DNA of 64,000 nucleotides from Myxococcaceae bacterium. GTDB taxonomy: Bacteria; Myxococcota; Myxococcia; Myxococcales; Myxococcaceae. Positions within the stretch are counted from its first letter, which is position 1, and each line of letters starts with the position of its first letter. This document shows positions 1 to 9,164 of this stretch, piece after piece. Location: NCBI GenBank assembly GCA_016793095.1, contig JAEUJQ010000073.1:182956-246955 (forward strand), given 5' to 3'. The notes under the pieces are model-generated. The model was given only the letters and a program-made list of their open reading frames with translations, had not been told where the DNA came from and searched no databases. Made by a program: the position numbers and the translations under genes.

Positions 1-2455
1 CCGTTGCAGGGACGGTTGTGAGGTCGAGTCGGTCGATGGCGCCACCACCAGGAACGAACCCGGCACCATAGACAAGCCCTGCAGGCGTCGATGCGTATGC
101 GTAGTACTGTGGTAGAACTGTTGGAGTCAGGCCGCCCGACGCGCTCATGATGATGGTAGCAGGTCCGGAGTAGGTGCGACCTGCAAAGACAAGCCTCCGG
201 TCTGGGAGAACTGCGAAGTGCGTCGCAGGAGACGGCGACGCAATCGTGGCGGGTCCGTCCCATGCGGGTGTGTTGAGGTCGTCGGTTCTCAGTCGGTCGG
301 CGTTCATGATCGGGAAGATCGTGCCGACCGCCGGAGCGTTCACGGTGTGGTTCCACGTACAGGCGCCAATCTGGTTCCGATGCAGGTCAAAGCACCTTTG
401 CTGCAGCGTCACCGGCCCGCTCAGCATGCCGACGCGCGCCGTGTCGGACAGGACACCCGAGGCGTTGGTATAGCCGTCGAGCCCATAGAACCCGCTGCCG
501 GGGTCAGACGAGTCGCTCTCCATTCGAATGTTCGCGACTGGCTGGCCGCCGCTCGTGGCCGTGCAGTCCATTGCGGTGGTTCGTGCACCCCACAGGAGTG
601 ATTGCCCGTTGCCCGCAGTAACAGCGAAACTCAGCGGGGTGTTGCTCGTGGCAACCCCACTGACCATGAAGATGCCACTCGCGACGCTCCCGGCAGCCGC
701 TGACCCAAAGTAGACATTGCCAGCCCCATCGGTTGCGATCGGCGCTGGCGCGAGCAATCCGTCGAAGTTCGTTGATGCGCAGTCGGAGTACTCTGGATTG
801 AACGGTCCCGAGCTGGCCCCGCAGACAGCGCTGAGAATGCTCGTTCTGCGGTCGACCCGGAGAAGTTGGTTGCCGTGCGAGATGAGCAGATCGCCGAGCG
901 GCCCGAACGCGACCCCGTGGCGACCCCCACCGGCAAGGAACTGGAGCGATCGTCCGTGGATCGACTGCCCGGCGACCGCAGGGGGAAGAGCCGCCCCGTT
1001 GGCGGCCTCGCCGCCGCGCGTGATGTTGGTGAATTGGTTGGGTCCGTCTCGTCGAACGACACGGGTCGGGGAGACTGCGCCTGCGGCGGCGTTGAAGGCG
1101 GGTGCTTCGCATCGTGCACCCCCGAAGAATGTCGAAGGGCCGAACTTCGCCAGCCAGTATTGCAGCTCGACAACCGTTCCCGCATTCGTCATCCCCGTCC
1201 CGCAGCCGACGGGCGTGGCGGTGAACTCACGCGTGATGAGGCCTGATGCGAGATCAACACGGCGCAAACGGAGTGGCTGGTCATCGAGTATGACCACCTC
1301 GGTGTCAGTCGCGACCAGGTCGACGGCAGACAGTGTCGCGTTCGTCGCCTGCCCGCCGTCGCCGTAGTTCATCGAGCTTCCCGCGGTGCCACCGCCCGCG
1401 ATGGTCGTCACGAGCATCGTCGTGAGGTCGAGCCGGCGCAGCCTCGTTCTCTCGAGGATGTAGAGCATGCTCTGTGAGTCGTTGAGCGCGAGGCGAATGA
1501 TCGGCTGGAACCTGGCAGCACTCACGGGTCCTCCGTCGCCGCCCGTCTGGCATTGCGTGGCGAGGCCACCGAGGTCGGAAATCGTCCCATCGACGTCGAT
1601 CTTCGAGAGCACGCAGTTCGCGGTCGCAACGTAGAGCGTCCCATCCGTCGCAGCTGTGAACGCAGGAACGCTCTGGGCGACCGCGGCAGCTGCGTGGCCG
1701 GGAATGCCGGACCGAAAGCCGCCCGATGGGGCCGTTCTGGCCCTGTTCAAGATGGGCACGATGGTCCCGTTCGGGACACCAACTGGGGTCACCGTGGCCT
1801 GAGCGTTCGCAGTGGCGATGGTCGCGGTGAGCGTCTGCGCAAGCGTGCGACGGCCAAGGGTGACCGAAACAGGAACCAGTCCCCCCGCGGTGCTGACGAT
1901 GCTTGGGCTATCGGGCGTGAGGCCGAGCGTGCCGGCGATGGTGACCGGCACGCCTGCGACGCCGGCATCGCCCTGGAGAACCCGAAAGACGAAGGCATCG
2001 GTGAGGTGCTCGTTGATGCGTCCGGCATCAGGAGTACTCACGACGATCACGGTGTAGGGCACACCAGCATCGGAAGTTCCGCCAGCATTTCCGCCGGCAC
2101 TGGCTGAGCCGCCAGCCATCGCTGAGCCGCCAGCCGTTCCCGAGCCGCCAGCCGTTGCTGAGCCGCCAGCCATCGCCGAGCCACCAGCCGTCGCCGAGCC
2201 ACCAGCCATCGCCGAGCCACCAGCCATCGCCGAGCCACCAGCCGTCGCCGAGCCACCAGCCGTCGCCGAGCCGCCAGCCGTCGCCGAGCCACCAGCTGTC
2301 GCCGAGCCGCCAGCCGTCGCCGAGCCACCAGACGTCGCCGAGCCGCCAGCCATCGCCGAGCCACCAGCCGTTGAGCCAGCGTCGGAGCCTGAAGAGGGAC
2401 CGCCGCACGCCGCGAAGGTGACGAGAGCCAGAAACAACGCACGAGATGAACGCAT
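1..2455 (-). CDS. Surface lipoprotein with GGSA-repeat linker, Ig-like domain and NHL-like beta-propeller (3' end outside window)
   Basis: An uninterrupted minus-strand frame runs from ATG at 2455 to the window edge (818 codons, no stop seen). The protein starts MRSSRALFLALVTFAACGG, a type II signal with lipobox Cys17. A low-complexity Gly-Gly-Ser-Ala-(Thr/Met)-Ala linker follows, encoded by about 15 copies of an 18-bp repeat. Next comes a stretch resembling a bacterial Ig-like (Big_1) domain (VAGVPVTIAG, then SVTLGRRTLAQTLTATIAT). Further on, propeller-like segments such as TIAGGG and YGDGGQATNATLS recall NHL repeats. Codon usage is less GC-biased than in neighbouring genes, with more T- and A-ending codons. 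Function unknown; probably an outer-membrane or secreted binding protein. Confidence 0.8.
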   Translation of the reverse strand, partial: MRSSRALFLALVTFAACGGPSSGSDAGSTAGGSAMAGGSATSGGSATAGGSATAGGSATAGGSATAGGSATAGGSAMAGGSAMAGGSATAGGSAMAGGSATAGGSGTAGGSAMAGGSASAGGNAGGTSDAGVPYTVIVVSTPDAGRINEHLTDAFVFRVLQGDAGVAGVPVTIAGTLGLTPDSPSIVSTAGGLVPVSVTLGRRTLAQTLTATIATANAQATVTPVGVPNGTIVPILNRARTAPSGGFRSGIPGHAAAAVAQSVPAFTAATDGTLYVATANCVLSKIDVDGTISDLGGLATQCQTGGDGGPVSAARFQPIIRLALNDSQSMLYILERTRLRRLDLTTMLVTTIAGGGTAGSSMNYGDGGQATNATLSAVDLVATDTEVVILDDQPLRLRRVDLASGLITREFTATPVGCGTGMTNAGTVVELQYWLAKFGPSTFFGGARCEAPAFNAAAGAVSPTRVVRRDGPNQFTNITRGGEAANGAALPPAVAGQSIHGRSLQFLAGGGRHGVAFGPLGDLLISHGNQLLRVDRRTSILSAVCGASSGPFNPEYSDCASTNFDGLLAPAPIATDGAGNVYFGSAAAGSVASGIFMVSGVATSNTPLSFAVTAGNGQSLLWGARTTAMDCTATSGGQPVANIRMESDSSDPGSGFYGLDGYTNASGVLSDTARVGMLSGPVTLQQRCFDLHRNQIGACTWNHTVNAPAVGTIFPIMNADRLRTDDLNTPAWDGPATIASPSPATHFAVLPDRRLVFAGRTYSGPATIIMSASGGLTPTVLPQYYAYASTPAGLVYGAGFVPGGGAIDRLDLTTVPAT
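2100..2376. repeat. 18-bp tandem repeat array encoding the GGSA[T/M]A linker
   Basis: About 15 imperfect copies of an 18-bp unit (plus strand GAGCCACCAGCCRTCGCC) lie inside the minus-strand lipoprotein gene. Each unit encodes Gly-Gly-Ser-Ala-(Thr/Met)-Ala. Copies differ mainly at silent third positions and at the Thr/Met codon. Length variation by slippage is likely. The linker would hold the folded domains away from the membrane. Confidence 0.85.
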
Positions 2456-2690
2456 GGGTGACGACCGTACTTCGGATGCAGCTGACGAATCCCAGGAAAG
2501 AAGGGCCAGTTCGGAACCTGCGCACGCACGCGCGTTCAATGTGGAGCTGAGTTCGCAAGCCGTTCACGCCCAACACGGAGACGAACTCGCGCCCCGCCTC
2601 GGCACCATCCTTCGCACCCAGCTCCCAGCCCTCCCACGGCCTCCCATGTGACCGAGACCTTCCACCGCCGACCGGGTTGAATGCGGCACC

Positions 2691-4418
2691 ATGCACCCCC
2701 GCCTCCTCGCGCTCACCCTCAGTGCCGCCATTCTCTCGTGCGGCCCCACCCAGCCCACCAACGACTTCATCGCCCAGCCCAACGAGTTCGACGACGTGCC
2801 CGTCGCCACGAAGTGCGACCCCATGAACGGCTCCCAGAACTGCCTCGAGCCCCGCGCCAACGTCGTGCGCATCGACGACGAGAGCCGCCTCAACGTCGAG
2901 TCCGGCGCGTGGGACCCCGCCACCTCGACCCTCACCATCACCTTGAAGGCCAACGCCTCGCCCGACGCGCGCATCAAGGCCGGCACCATCCTCTACCGCT
3001 CCCGCAAAGACCGCCCGCCGCTGCTCCACAAGGTCGAGGAGCTCTCCCGCTCGGGCCGCACCGTCACCTTGAAGCTCGCCCGCGTGCAGCTCAAAGACGC
3101 CTTCGCCCGCGGCCGCGTGCGCGTGCGCATCCCCATCACCGACAAGGCCTCGCTCCCGCCCCAGCCCCTCACCGGCCAGCCCAACCGCCTGCAGCAGCCC
3201 CTCGAGATCGCGCTGGGCCCCAGCGACTGCTCCGGCAACGTCATGGACAAGAACATCATCGACACCACGCCGCCCTTCACCCAGGGCCGCGTCAAGCTCG
3301 ACCTCACGAAGTGCAAGTTCCGCCTCCGCGCCTGGGTCGACGCCATCCTCGAGTGGGACGAGGGCTTCGCCAACCTCGACAAGTTCGAGCTCTCCGTCGG
3401 CGGCGCCATCGACGCCTCCATGCACGCCCGCCTCGACATCATCGCCACCGGCGGCTTCGGCGAGAAGGTGCGCCTGTGGGAGGGCCCCGAACTCCCCATC
3501 TCCGTCGGCGGCATCCTCGTCACCATCAACCCCTCCCTCTACGCCGGCTACCGCCTCGACGGAGAGGCCACCCTCGTCGTCACCCACGGCTTCGACATGA
3601 CCGACTCCATCGAGGTCGGCTTCGGCTACTCCGACCGCCTGCAGTGGTACTCCATTGACGAGCGCGACAGCCGCTTCACCGAGTTCGGGCCCAACGTCAC
3701 CTTCGACGGTCGCGTCAAGGCCACCGCCTTCATCGAGCCCCGCCTCGACGTGAAGGCCTTCGCCATCGCCGGCGCCACCATCACCCTCGAGACCTTCGGC
3801 GAAGCGAAGATGACCTCGACCGCCACGGTGTCCGGCGGCGCCTGGTCCGGCCAGCTCTGCACGAAGCTCGACGTCGGCGTCACCCCGAAGATCGGCGCCG
3901 TCGTCGAGGTGCTCGGCGTCAGCCTGCTCAACGAGACGATGGACCTCGGCACCATTCGCACCACCCTCGTGCCCAACCGCTGCGCCGCCGTGAACGGCCC
4001 CGTCCCCACCAACTGCGACCCGGCCTCGGAGTGCTGCATCGACGGCCAGTGCGGCAACCCCACCGAGCCCGGCACCACCGTGCGCTGCAAGAAGGGCATG
4101 GCCACCACCAACGGCCGCTTCCGCTACCGCTGCGAGACCGTCTACCCCGAGAACTACTGCACCCGCACCGCCGACTGCGCCGACATGGCGGCCGTCAGCG
4201 TCGATGAGTGCATCAACAACCAGTGCCAACACACCTGGCCCATCTCGGAGCAGGCCGCCGTCAGCCGCATGGCCACCGCCTCCTCCAGCGCGCTCTGCCT
4301 CGCTCCGTCCTGCTGCCACTCGAAGAGCGACTGTGCCGACGGCTCGGGCATGAAGAAGAAGTGCGAGAAGCCCCAGGGCTCCGAGCCCGACGACCCGGGC
4401 ACGTGCAGGAACCGCTGA
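2691..4418 (+). CDS. Lipoprotein of unknown function with cysteine-rich C-terminus
   Basis: 575 residues. The start MHPRLLALTLSAAILSCGP is a lipoprotein signal with lipobox Cys17. The body (about residues 60-430) is not recognised. The last 130 residues are cysteine-rich, with motifs such as CDPASECCIDGQC and CCHSKSDCADGSG like those of the next three lipoproteins. Codons end almost always in G or C. The gene is divergent from the propeller lipoprotein (235-bp gap) and is followed 37 bp later by another cysteine-rich lipoprotein on the same strand, so the two may be co-transcribed. Confidence 0.85.
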   Translation: MHPRLLALTLSAAILSCGPTQPTNDFIAQPNEFDDVPVATKCDPMNGSQNCLEPRANVVRIDDESRLNVESGAWDPATSTLTITLKANASPDARIKAGTILYRSRKDRPPLLHKVEELSRSGRTVTLKLARVQLKDAFARGRVRVRIPITDKASLPPQPLTGQPNRLQQPLEIALGPSDCSGNVMDKNIIDTTPPFTQGRVKLDLTKCKFRLRAWVDAILEWDEGFANLDKFELSVGGAIDASMHARLDIIATGGFGEKVRLWEGPELPISVGGILVTINPSLYAGYRLDGEATLVVTHGFDMTDSIEVGFGYSDRLQWYSIDERDSRFTEFGPNVTFDGRVKATAFIEPRLDVKAFAIAGATITLETFGEAKMTSTATVSGGAWSGQLCTKLDVGVTPKIGAVVEVLGVSLLNETMDLGTIRTTLVPNRCAAVNGPVPTNCDPASECCIDGQCGNPTEPGTTVRCKKGMATTNGRFRYRCETVYPENYCTRTADCADMAAVSVDECINNQCQHTWPISEQAAVSRMATASSSALCLAPSCCHSKSDCADGSGMKKKCEKPQGSEPDDPGTCRNR

Positions 4419-4455
4419 CGCGACGGCGAACCGATTTCGGGCGACACTGCGCACC

Positions 4456-5997
4456 ATGAGAACGCCCGCCCTCGTCGCCCTCGTCCTCTTCGCCGCCGCC
4501 TGCCAGTGCGGCGTCAACCCGCCCGGCGCCGACGGAGGCTCGGACGGCGGCTCCAACGCCGGCGGAGGCGGCGCGTCAGGCTCGTGCCTCGCCGCGGGCC
4601 AGGCCTGCGACCCGCTGACGCCCTGCTGCGGCGCCTGCGTCGGCTCCGTTTGCCGCTCCTCCACGTTCTGCAAGGACCCGGGCGCCTCGTGCGCCGCCGA
4701 CTCCGAGTGCTGCAACAACTCGTGCCAGAGCGGCTCGTGCGCGAGCGGCACCTGCGGCGCCACCGGCCAGGCCTGCACCGACGCGTCGCAGTGCTGCACC
4801 CGCACCTGCACCAACGGCGCCTGCGCCCAGGTGCCCGGAGGCTCCTGCCGCGTGCTCGGTGACGCCTGCTCGCAGAACACCGAGTGCTGCTCCACGCTGT
4901 GCCGGAGCGGCCGCTGCGCTCGCGCGTACTCCTGCCAGCCCAACGGCGACCGCTGCTCGTCGAACGCCGAGTGCTGCGGCAACGCCTGCTCGGCCCCTGA
5001 CGGCGGCGTCGGCGTCTGCCTCTTCATCACCGGCGGCGGCGCCGGCGGCTGCACCCAGGAAGGCAACCCGTGCTCCGGCGGCTCCACCTGCTGCTCGCGC
5101 ACCTGCTTCGACCCGGGCTCCGGCGCGACCGTGTGCCTGCCCGCCGGCGGCTGCCGCCTCACCGGCACCTCGTGCGCCAACGACGACGCGTGCTGCGGCG
5201 GAGGCGTGAACCCCAACGGCCGCGTGCGCTGCTCCGGCGGCCGCTGCGACAACGGCCAGATGTGCAACGGCGTTGGCAACATCTGCGGCACCGCCACGCT
5301 GCCCGACGGCGGCTCCGTCAGCATCAACGCCTCCCAGAACTGCTGCGACGGCATGCGCGCCGTCTGCAAGCTCGACGCGTCGGGCATTCCCCGCTGCTAC
5401 GGCGGCTTCTCGGGCACCTGCCCCAATGGCTACACCGGCGCCGCGCCCTGCTGCATCGCCGCAGGCCAGACGTGCCAGTTCCGCGACCAGTGCTGCGATG
5501 GCGCGCTCTGTCTGCCCGGCATGGGCGGGGTGCTGCGCTGCCAGTCGCCCACCTGCACGCCCGCCGGCGGCGCCTGCACCATGGACGCGATGTGCTGCGC
5601 CGGCACCACCTGCCAGCAGGGCGCGTGCCGCCCGGCCGTGCCCGACGGTGGCGCGGCCATGCCCGACGCCGGCGTCTGCCTCGCCCTCTCGGCGATGTGC
5701 AGCTTCTCGGCGCAGTGCTGCTCGGGCATCTGCACCGCCGGCCGCTGCGAGCCGCCCCGCGTCTGCCAGCCCCTCGGCGCCACCTGCACCGCCACCGCCG
5801 ATTGCTGCTCGGGCACGTCCTGCGCCATCCCCGCGGGCAGCACCACCGGCACCTGCGCCGCCGCCGCCTGCGTGGGCGCGGGCCAGACCTGCACCGCCGG
5901 AGGGACCTCGTGCTGCGCCGGCCTCGGCTGCCTCGCGCCCGACCTGTCGCCCTGCAGTGGCACCGGGCAGTGCACGTGCACGACGCCCATCAACTGA
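4456..5997 (+). CDS. Cysteine-rich repeat lipoprotein
   Basis: 513 residues. The signal MRTPALVALVLFAAACQCG has its lipobox Cys at 16. A short Asp/Gly/Ser linker is followed to the end by roughly a dozen units of about 35 residues with the pattern G-x2-C-x5-CC-x3-C-x2-G-x-C, for example CCNNSCQSGSC. Such double-Cys units suggest small disulfide-knotted modules. No catalytic residues are evident. It lies 37 bp downstream of the preceding lipoprotein and shares its style, so a joint role at the cell surface is likely but undefined. Confidence 0.85.
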   Translation: MRTPALVALVLFAAACQCGVNPPGADGGSDGGSNAGGGGASGSCLAAGQACDPLTPCCGACVGSVCRSSTFCKDPGASCAADSECCNNSCQSGSCASGTCGATGQACTDASQCCTRTCTNGACAQVPGGSCRVLGDACSQNTECCSTLCRSGRCARAYSCQPNGDRCSSNAECCGNACSAPDGGVGVCLFITGGGAGGCTQEGNPCSGGSTCCSRTCFDPGSGATVCLPAGGCRLTGTSCANDDACCGGGVNPNGRVRCSGGRCDNGQMCNGVGNICGTATLPDGGSVSINASQNCCDGMRAVCKLDASGIPRCYGGFSGTCPNGYTGAAPCCIAAGQTCQFRDQCCDGALCLPGMGGVLRCQSPTCTPAGGACTMDAMCCAGTTCQQGACRPAVPDGGAAMPDAGVCLALSAMCSFSAQCCSGICTAGRCEPPRVCQPLGATCTATADCCSGTSCAIPAGSTTGTCAAAACVGAGQTCTAGGTSCCAGLGCLAPDLSPCSGTGQCTCTTPIN

Positions 5998-6037
5998 CGT
6001 GAGCGGAAGTGCCCGCCGCACGACGGGCGACTGGCAC

Positions 6038-6389
6038 CCGGGTCCTGCAGCTCGTTCCGCCAGCGAACACGCCGCAGGACTCGTGACGTCCGGTTGACCC
6101 CGGGCACCCTGCACCGGAGGGTCGCGAGTCCTGCAATTCGTTGCTCCCTCCAACATGCTGCAGGACTCACGAACCGGGGTGGCCCCGCGACGGGCCTTTG
6201 CACAGGGGAGGTCGCGAGTGGGAGTCGCGAGTCCTGCAATTCGTTGCTCCCTCCACCATGCTGCAGGACTCGCGAACCGCGGTGGGCTCCGGGCCCCGCG
6301 GCGTTCCTTCGTACAAGGGAGGTCGCGAGTGGGAGTCGCGAGTCCTGCAATTCGTTGCTCCCTCCAACATGCTGCAGGACTCGCGAACC
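6038..6389. repeat. Cluster of four palindromic repeats between convergent genes
   Basis: The 519-bp space between the genes ending at 5997 and 6517 contains no convincing gene. It holds four copies of an inverted repeat: 13-bp arms CGCGAGTCCTGCA / TGCAGGACTCGCG around a 23-nt loop containing ATTCGTTGCTCCCTCC. Copies lie at about 6040-6087 (diverged), 6123-6171 (one mismatch), 6226-6274 and 6337-6385 (perfect arms). The last copies sit in direct repeats of 103-111 bp. This resembles a REP/MITE-like extragenic element that could also act as a bidirectional terminator. Confidence 0.8.
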
Positions 6390-6516
6390 GCGGTGGGCTC
6401 CGGGGCCCCGCGACGTTCCTCCGCACAGGGGAGAGCGGCCAGGCGCTCTGCGCGACTCGACCCGTCGCGGTTCCGCTCCTCCTTCGACAGAGCGCCAGCG
6501 CCTTCGCGGGGTCGGC

Positions 6517-7872
6517 CTACGGCAGGCACGCCGACGTGCACAGCCCCTGCTCACACCGGCCCGACGCGCAGTCGCCACCCGAGCGGCACGGCTGCGCGGC
6601 GCCCTGGGGCTCGATGCACACCGCGCCCGCGTCGTTCGTGTCCACGCAGGCGCCCCAGAGGCACGGCATCGTCGCCGAGCACGCCTCGCCCAGCACCGGC
6701 AGCGCCGCGCACGCACGACCGACGCACGCCGACAGCGCCAGGCAGTCGCGCGAGGTCGTGCACGAGGCGCCGTTCTGCAGCCGGGCTCCGCACACGCGGC
6801 CGCCATCGGCCTCGACGCAGGTGAGGTGCCCCTGGCAGTCGCTCGCGATGCGGCACGCCTCGCCCGCCTTCTTCGGCGACAGGCAGGTGCCCACCTGCTG
6901 GCCCACCTCGACGATGCAGGTCGCTCCAGCAGCGCACTGCTGCGACGGCGCGCACTCCCCGCCGACCGTCGCCACCACCGCGGGCACGCACTGCTGCCGC
7001 GTCGGCTCACACACCAGCCCGCCGCCGCACTGCGTGTCGTCGGTGCACGACACGCCCGCGTCGCGGCGCAGCTCGCACTGCCCGCCATCGACGCCGACGA
7101 CGCAGAACGACGACTCGTCGCACCGGCCCATCAGGCACGCCTGGTCGGCCTGCGGCAGCCGCCGGCACGCTCCGCTGGCGCACACCAGGCCCACCGCGCA
7201 CAGCTGCGTGGGCGAGCACGGCGCCTGCTCCAGGCCCCACGCGGTGCACTGGCTTGAGCCCGTCGTCAGCGGGGGGCGGCAATAGAGGTTCGGCTGGCAG
7301 TCGCTCGCCGTCACGCACACCTCGCCGATGCCGCCCCGCGCCCCACACACCCGCGGACACGCCCCGCCACGGCAGACCCCGTCGGCGCACTCCTGGAAGC
7401 CGTCGTAGCAGCGCCCGCCAGGGGGCACGGCGGGGGTGACGAAGCGCTGACACGACAGCGGCTCCGTCGCCCAGTCGGTGCACGCCCGCGCCGCGAAGTC
7501 CGTCGCGCAGCTCGACGCGCGCACGCCGTCGTAGCGCAGCGTGCCCACCTCGACGCGCGACTGCCACCTCGTGGGCCCACACCACGTCGCCGTCAGCCAC
7601 GCGATGCACTGCCGGTACGCGTCCGTGGTGTCCTCGATGACGCCGCAGGTGCGCAGCAGCTCGCAGCGCCGCGCGTTGAGGGTCGTGCACGCCGTTCGCC
7701 AGGGCAGGCCCGCGTCTGCGCTGCCGCCCCCGGTGCTCGCGGAGCCACCTGCGACCGGTCCCCCGGCGAGGCCTCCGTCCGGCAGCGAGGTGGGAGGGGG
7801 ACCGAAGGCGCCGCACGCGCCCAGCACGCCCAGGAGCAGTCCTACCGAGAAGGCGCCTCTGATGGTCAGCAC
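6517..7872 (-). CDS. Cysteine-rich lipoprotein, tandem paralogue 1
   Basis: 451 residues. MLTIRGAFSVGLLLGVLGACGAF is a lipoprotein signal with lipobox Cys20, followed by a Gly/Ser/Ala linker. The mature part begins with a segment of spaced single cysteines (TTLNARRCELLRTCG). It continues into short modules of the type G-x2-C-x5-C-x4-C-x3-C (for example RSGGDCASGRCEQGLC) up to the C-terminus. The gene starts 10 bp beyond the stop of the paralogue at 7883-9163 and shares its architecture, so the two form a tandem duplicate operon. The ligand or function is unknown. Confidence 0.85.
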   Translation of the reverse strand: MLTIRGAFSVGLLLGVLGACGAFGPPPTSLPDGGLAGGPVAGGSASTGGGSADAGLPWRTACTTLNARRCELLRTCGVIEDTTDAYRQCIAWLTATWCGPTRWQSRVEVGTLRYDGVRASSCATDFAARACTDWATEPLSCQRFVTPAVPPGGRCYDGFQECADGVCRGGACPRVCGARGGIGEVCVTASDCQPNLYCRPPLTTGSSQCTAWGLEQAPCSPTQLCAVGLVCASGACRRLPQADQACLMGRCDESSFCVVGVDGGQCELRRDAGVSCTDDTQCGGGLVCEPTRQQCVPAVVATVGGECAPSQQCAAGATCIVEVGQQVGTCLSPKKAGEACRIASDCQGHLTCVEADGGRVCGARLQNGASCTTSRDCLALSACVGRACAALPVLGEACSATMPCLWGACVDTNDAGAVCIEPQGAAQPCRSGGDCASGRCEQGLCTSACLP

Positions 7873-7882
7873 GAAGTACGTC

Positions 7883-9163
7883 CTACAGCCCGGCGTCGGC
7901 CTTCAGCGAGCAGGCGATGCCGCAGGAGCCTCCAAAGCCTCCATCAGCGCGGCGACCGAACTCGCATTCATTCGACAGGCACATCTGATCATAGTCGCAG
8001 TCTTCTCCCGCCGCACGACGGGCGAGGCAGCGCCGCTCATCGGACGAGAAGTACTGGCAGTAGAACCCGGGCCGGCAGCGCCCGCTGGAGCCGCTGGTGT
8101 AGTCGCAGTCGCCACCATCGCCGGGGAAGGGCTCGCAGCGCTGGGAGACGTTCGAGCAGAAGAGGCCGTCTTCGCAGTCGGCGTACGAGCCGCACAGCTC
8201 GCCCCGCCGGGCCCGCGCGAGGCAGGTGCCCGTGGTGATGACGGTGGAGCAGCGCAGCGACGGCAGGCAGGTGCCGGTGCCCGTGCAGGTGCCGTTGAGG
8301 CCGGCGCGCCGCTGGCACGTGCCCGGCGGCGGCTCTTCGCCCTCCATGGCGGGCGGGTCCTGCCGGCAGAAGAACTCCTCGGCGCAGAAGGGGTAGCTGC
8401 TGCGGACGCCGCACGGCTGGCCCGCGTCGGCGCGACGGGCCACGCACTGCCCCGTGATGCAGGCGCCGCTCGGGCCGCACTCGTCGAAGTCCATGCAGGA
8501 GGCCCCTGAGGGCTTGATGGGCTGGCAGATCTCGCCGGTGCCGCCGTCGCCGCGGTAGCAGGCCAGCGTCGGGTCGCACTGGCGGAAGAAGTCGCAGGGG
8601 TCGTTCAGCTTCCCGAAGGCGCGGCAGCGGTACGGGCAGGTGCCGGTGTAGATGTCGCAGAACGAGTCGGCGCCGCACTCGGCGGTGTTGACGCAGCCGC
8701 CGTCAACCGCGACGCGACCGGAGAAGACCGCCGCGCAGGCGGGCGGCTCGAGCGAACAGCTCCCCTCGGCGTAGGCGTTGAGGCACGTGACGGCGCGCGC
8801 GCTGTCGAAGACGAGGCGGCCGGCGTCCGCGCCCATGGTGAAGGCCACCTGGTCGCAGGTCTCGGCGGTGCGGACGACGCAGTCGGTGAGCGCGCCTTCG
8901 GACACCGAGAGGCAGCGCACCTGCCGCAGACACGCGGCGAGCGCCTTCGTCCGGCACCAGGTGCCCACGGAGGCCGTGGTGAAGCCGGCGTCGGGCGCGC
9001 CCGCGTCATAGCGCTGCCGGCCCGCGTCCACCTCGGGCTCGACCTCGCCCGCGTCCTCCATCGGCTGCACCGTGCCGGCGTCAGGCCTCATCATGACGGG
9101 TGGGCACGCAGCGACGAGCGCGAGGAGGAAGAGGGCAGGGAGGCGGCGCACGAGGACCAGCAC
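7883..9163 (-). CDS. Cysteine-rich lipoprotein, tandem paralogue 2
   Basis: 426 residues. MLVLVRRLPALFLLALVAACPP is a lipoprotein signal with lipobox Cys20. An Asp-Ala-Gly linker precedes a domain with the spacing KALAACLRQVRC, matching the start of the downstream paralogue, and then several Cys-rich modules (AECGADSFCDIYTGTCPYRC). It is the first gene of a two-gene minus-strand unit with the paralogue at 6517-7872. The XdhC-like gene upstream ends only 2 bp before it, so all three may be on one transcript. Function unknown. Confidence 0.85.
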   Translation of the reverse strand: MLVLVRRLPALFLLALVAACPPVMMRPDAGTVQPMEDAGEVEPEVDAGRQRYDAGAPDAGFTTASVGTWCRTKALAACLRQVRCLSVSEGALTDCVVRTAETCDQVAFTMGADAGRLVFDSARAVTCLNAYAEGSCSLEPPACAAVFSGRVAVDGGCVNTAECGADSFCDIYTGTCPYRCRAFGKLNDPCDFFRQCDPTLACYRGDGGTGEICQPIKPSGASCMDFDECGPSGACITGQCVARRADAGQPCGVRSSYPFCAEEFFCRQDPPAMEGEEPPPGTCQRRAGLNGTCTGTGTCLPSLRCSTVITTGTCLARARRGELCGSYADCEDGLFCSNVSQRCEPFPGDGGDCDYTSGSSGRCRPGFYCQYFSSDERRCLARRAAGEDCDYDQMCLSNECEFGRRADGGFGGSCGIACSLKADAGL

Positions 9164-9164
9164 C

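Noticed and set aside
2028..5387. A very long minus-strand open frame (1119 codons) opposite the two plus-strand lipoproteins
   Set aside because: It is the antisense shadow of GC-rich codons in two well-supported lipoprotein genes with signal peptides; its translation is low-complexity Ala/Gly/Val.
6141..7285. Plus-strand frames crossing the palindromic repeats into the Cys-rich lipoprotein gene
   Set aside because: They translate the repeats (ESRVLQF-type) and then antisense sequence; no start signal or family is present.
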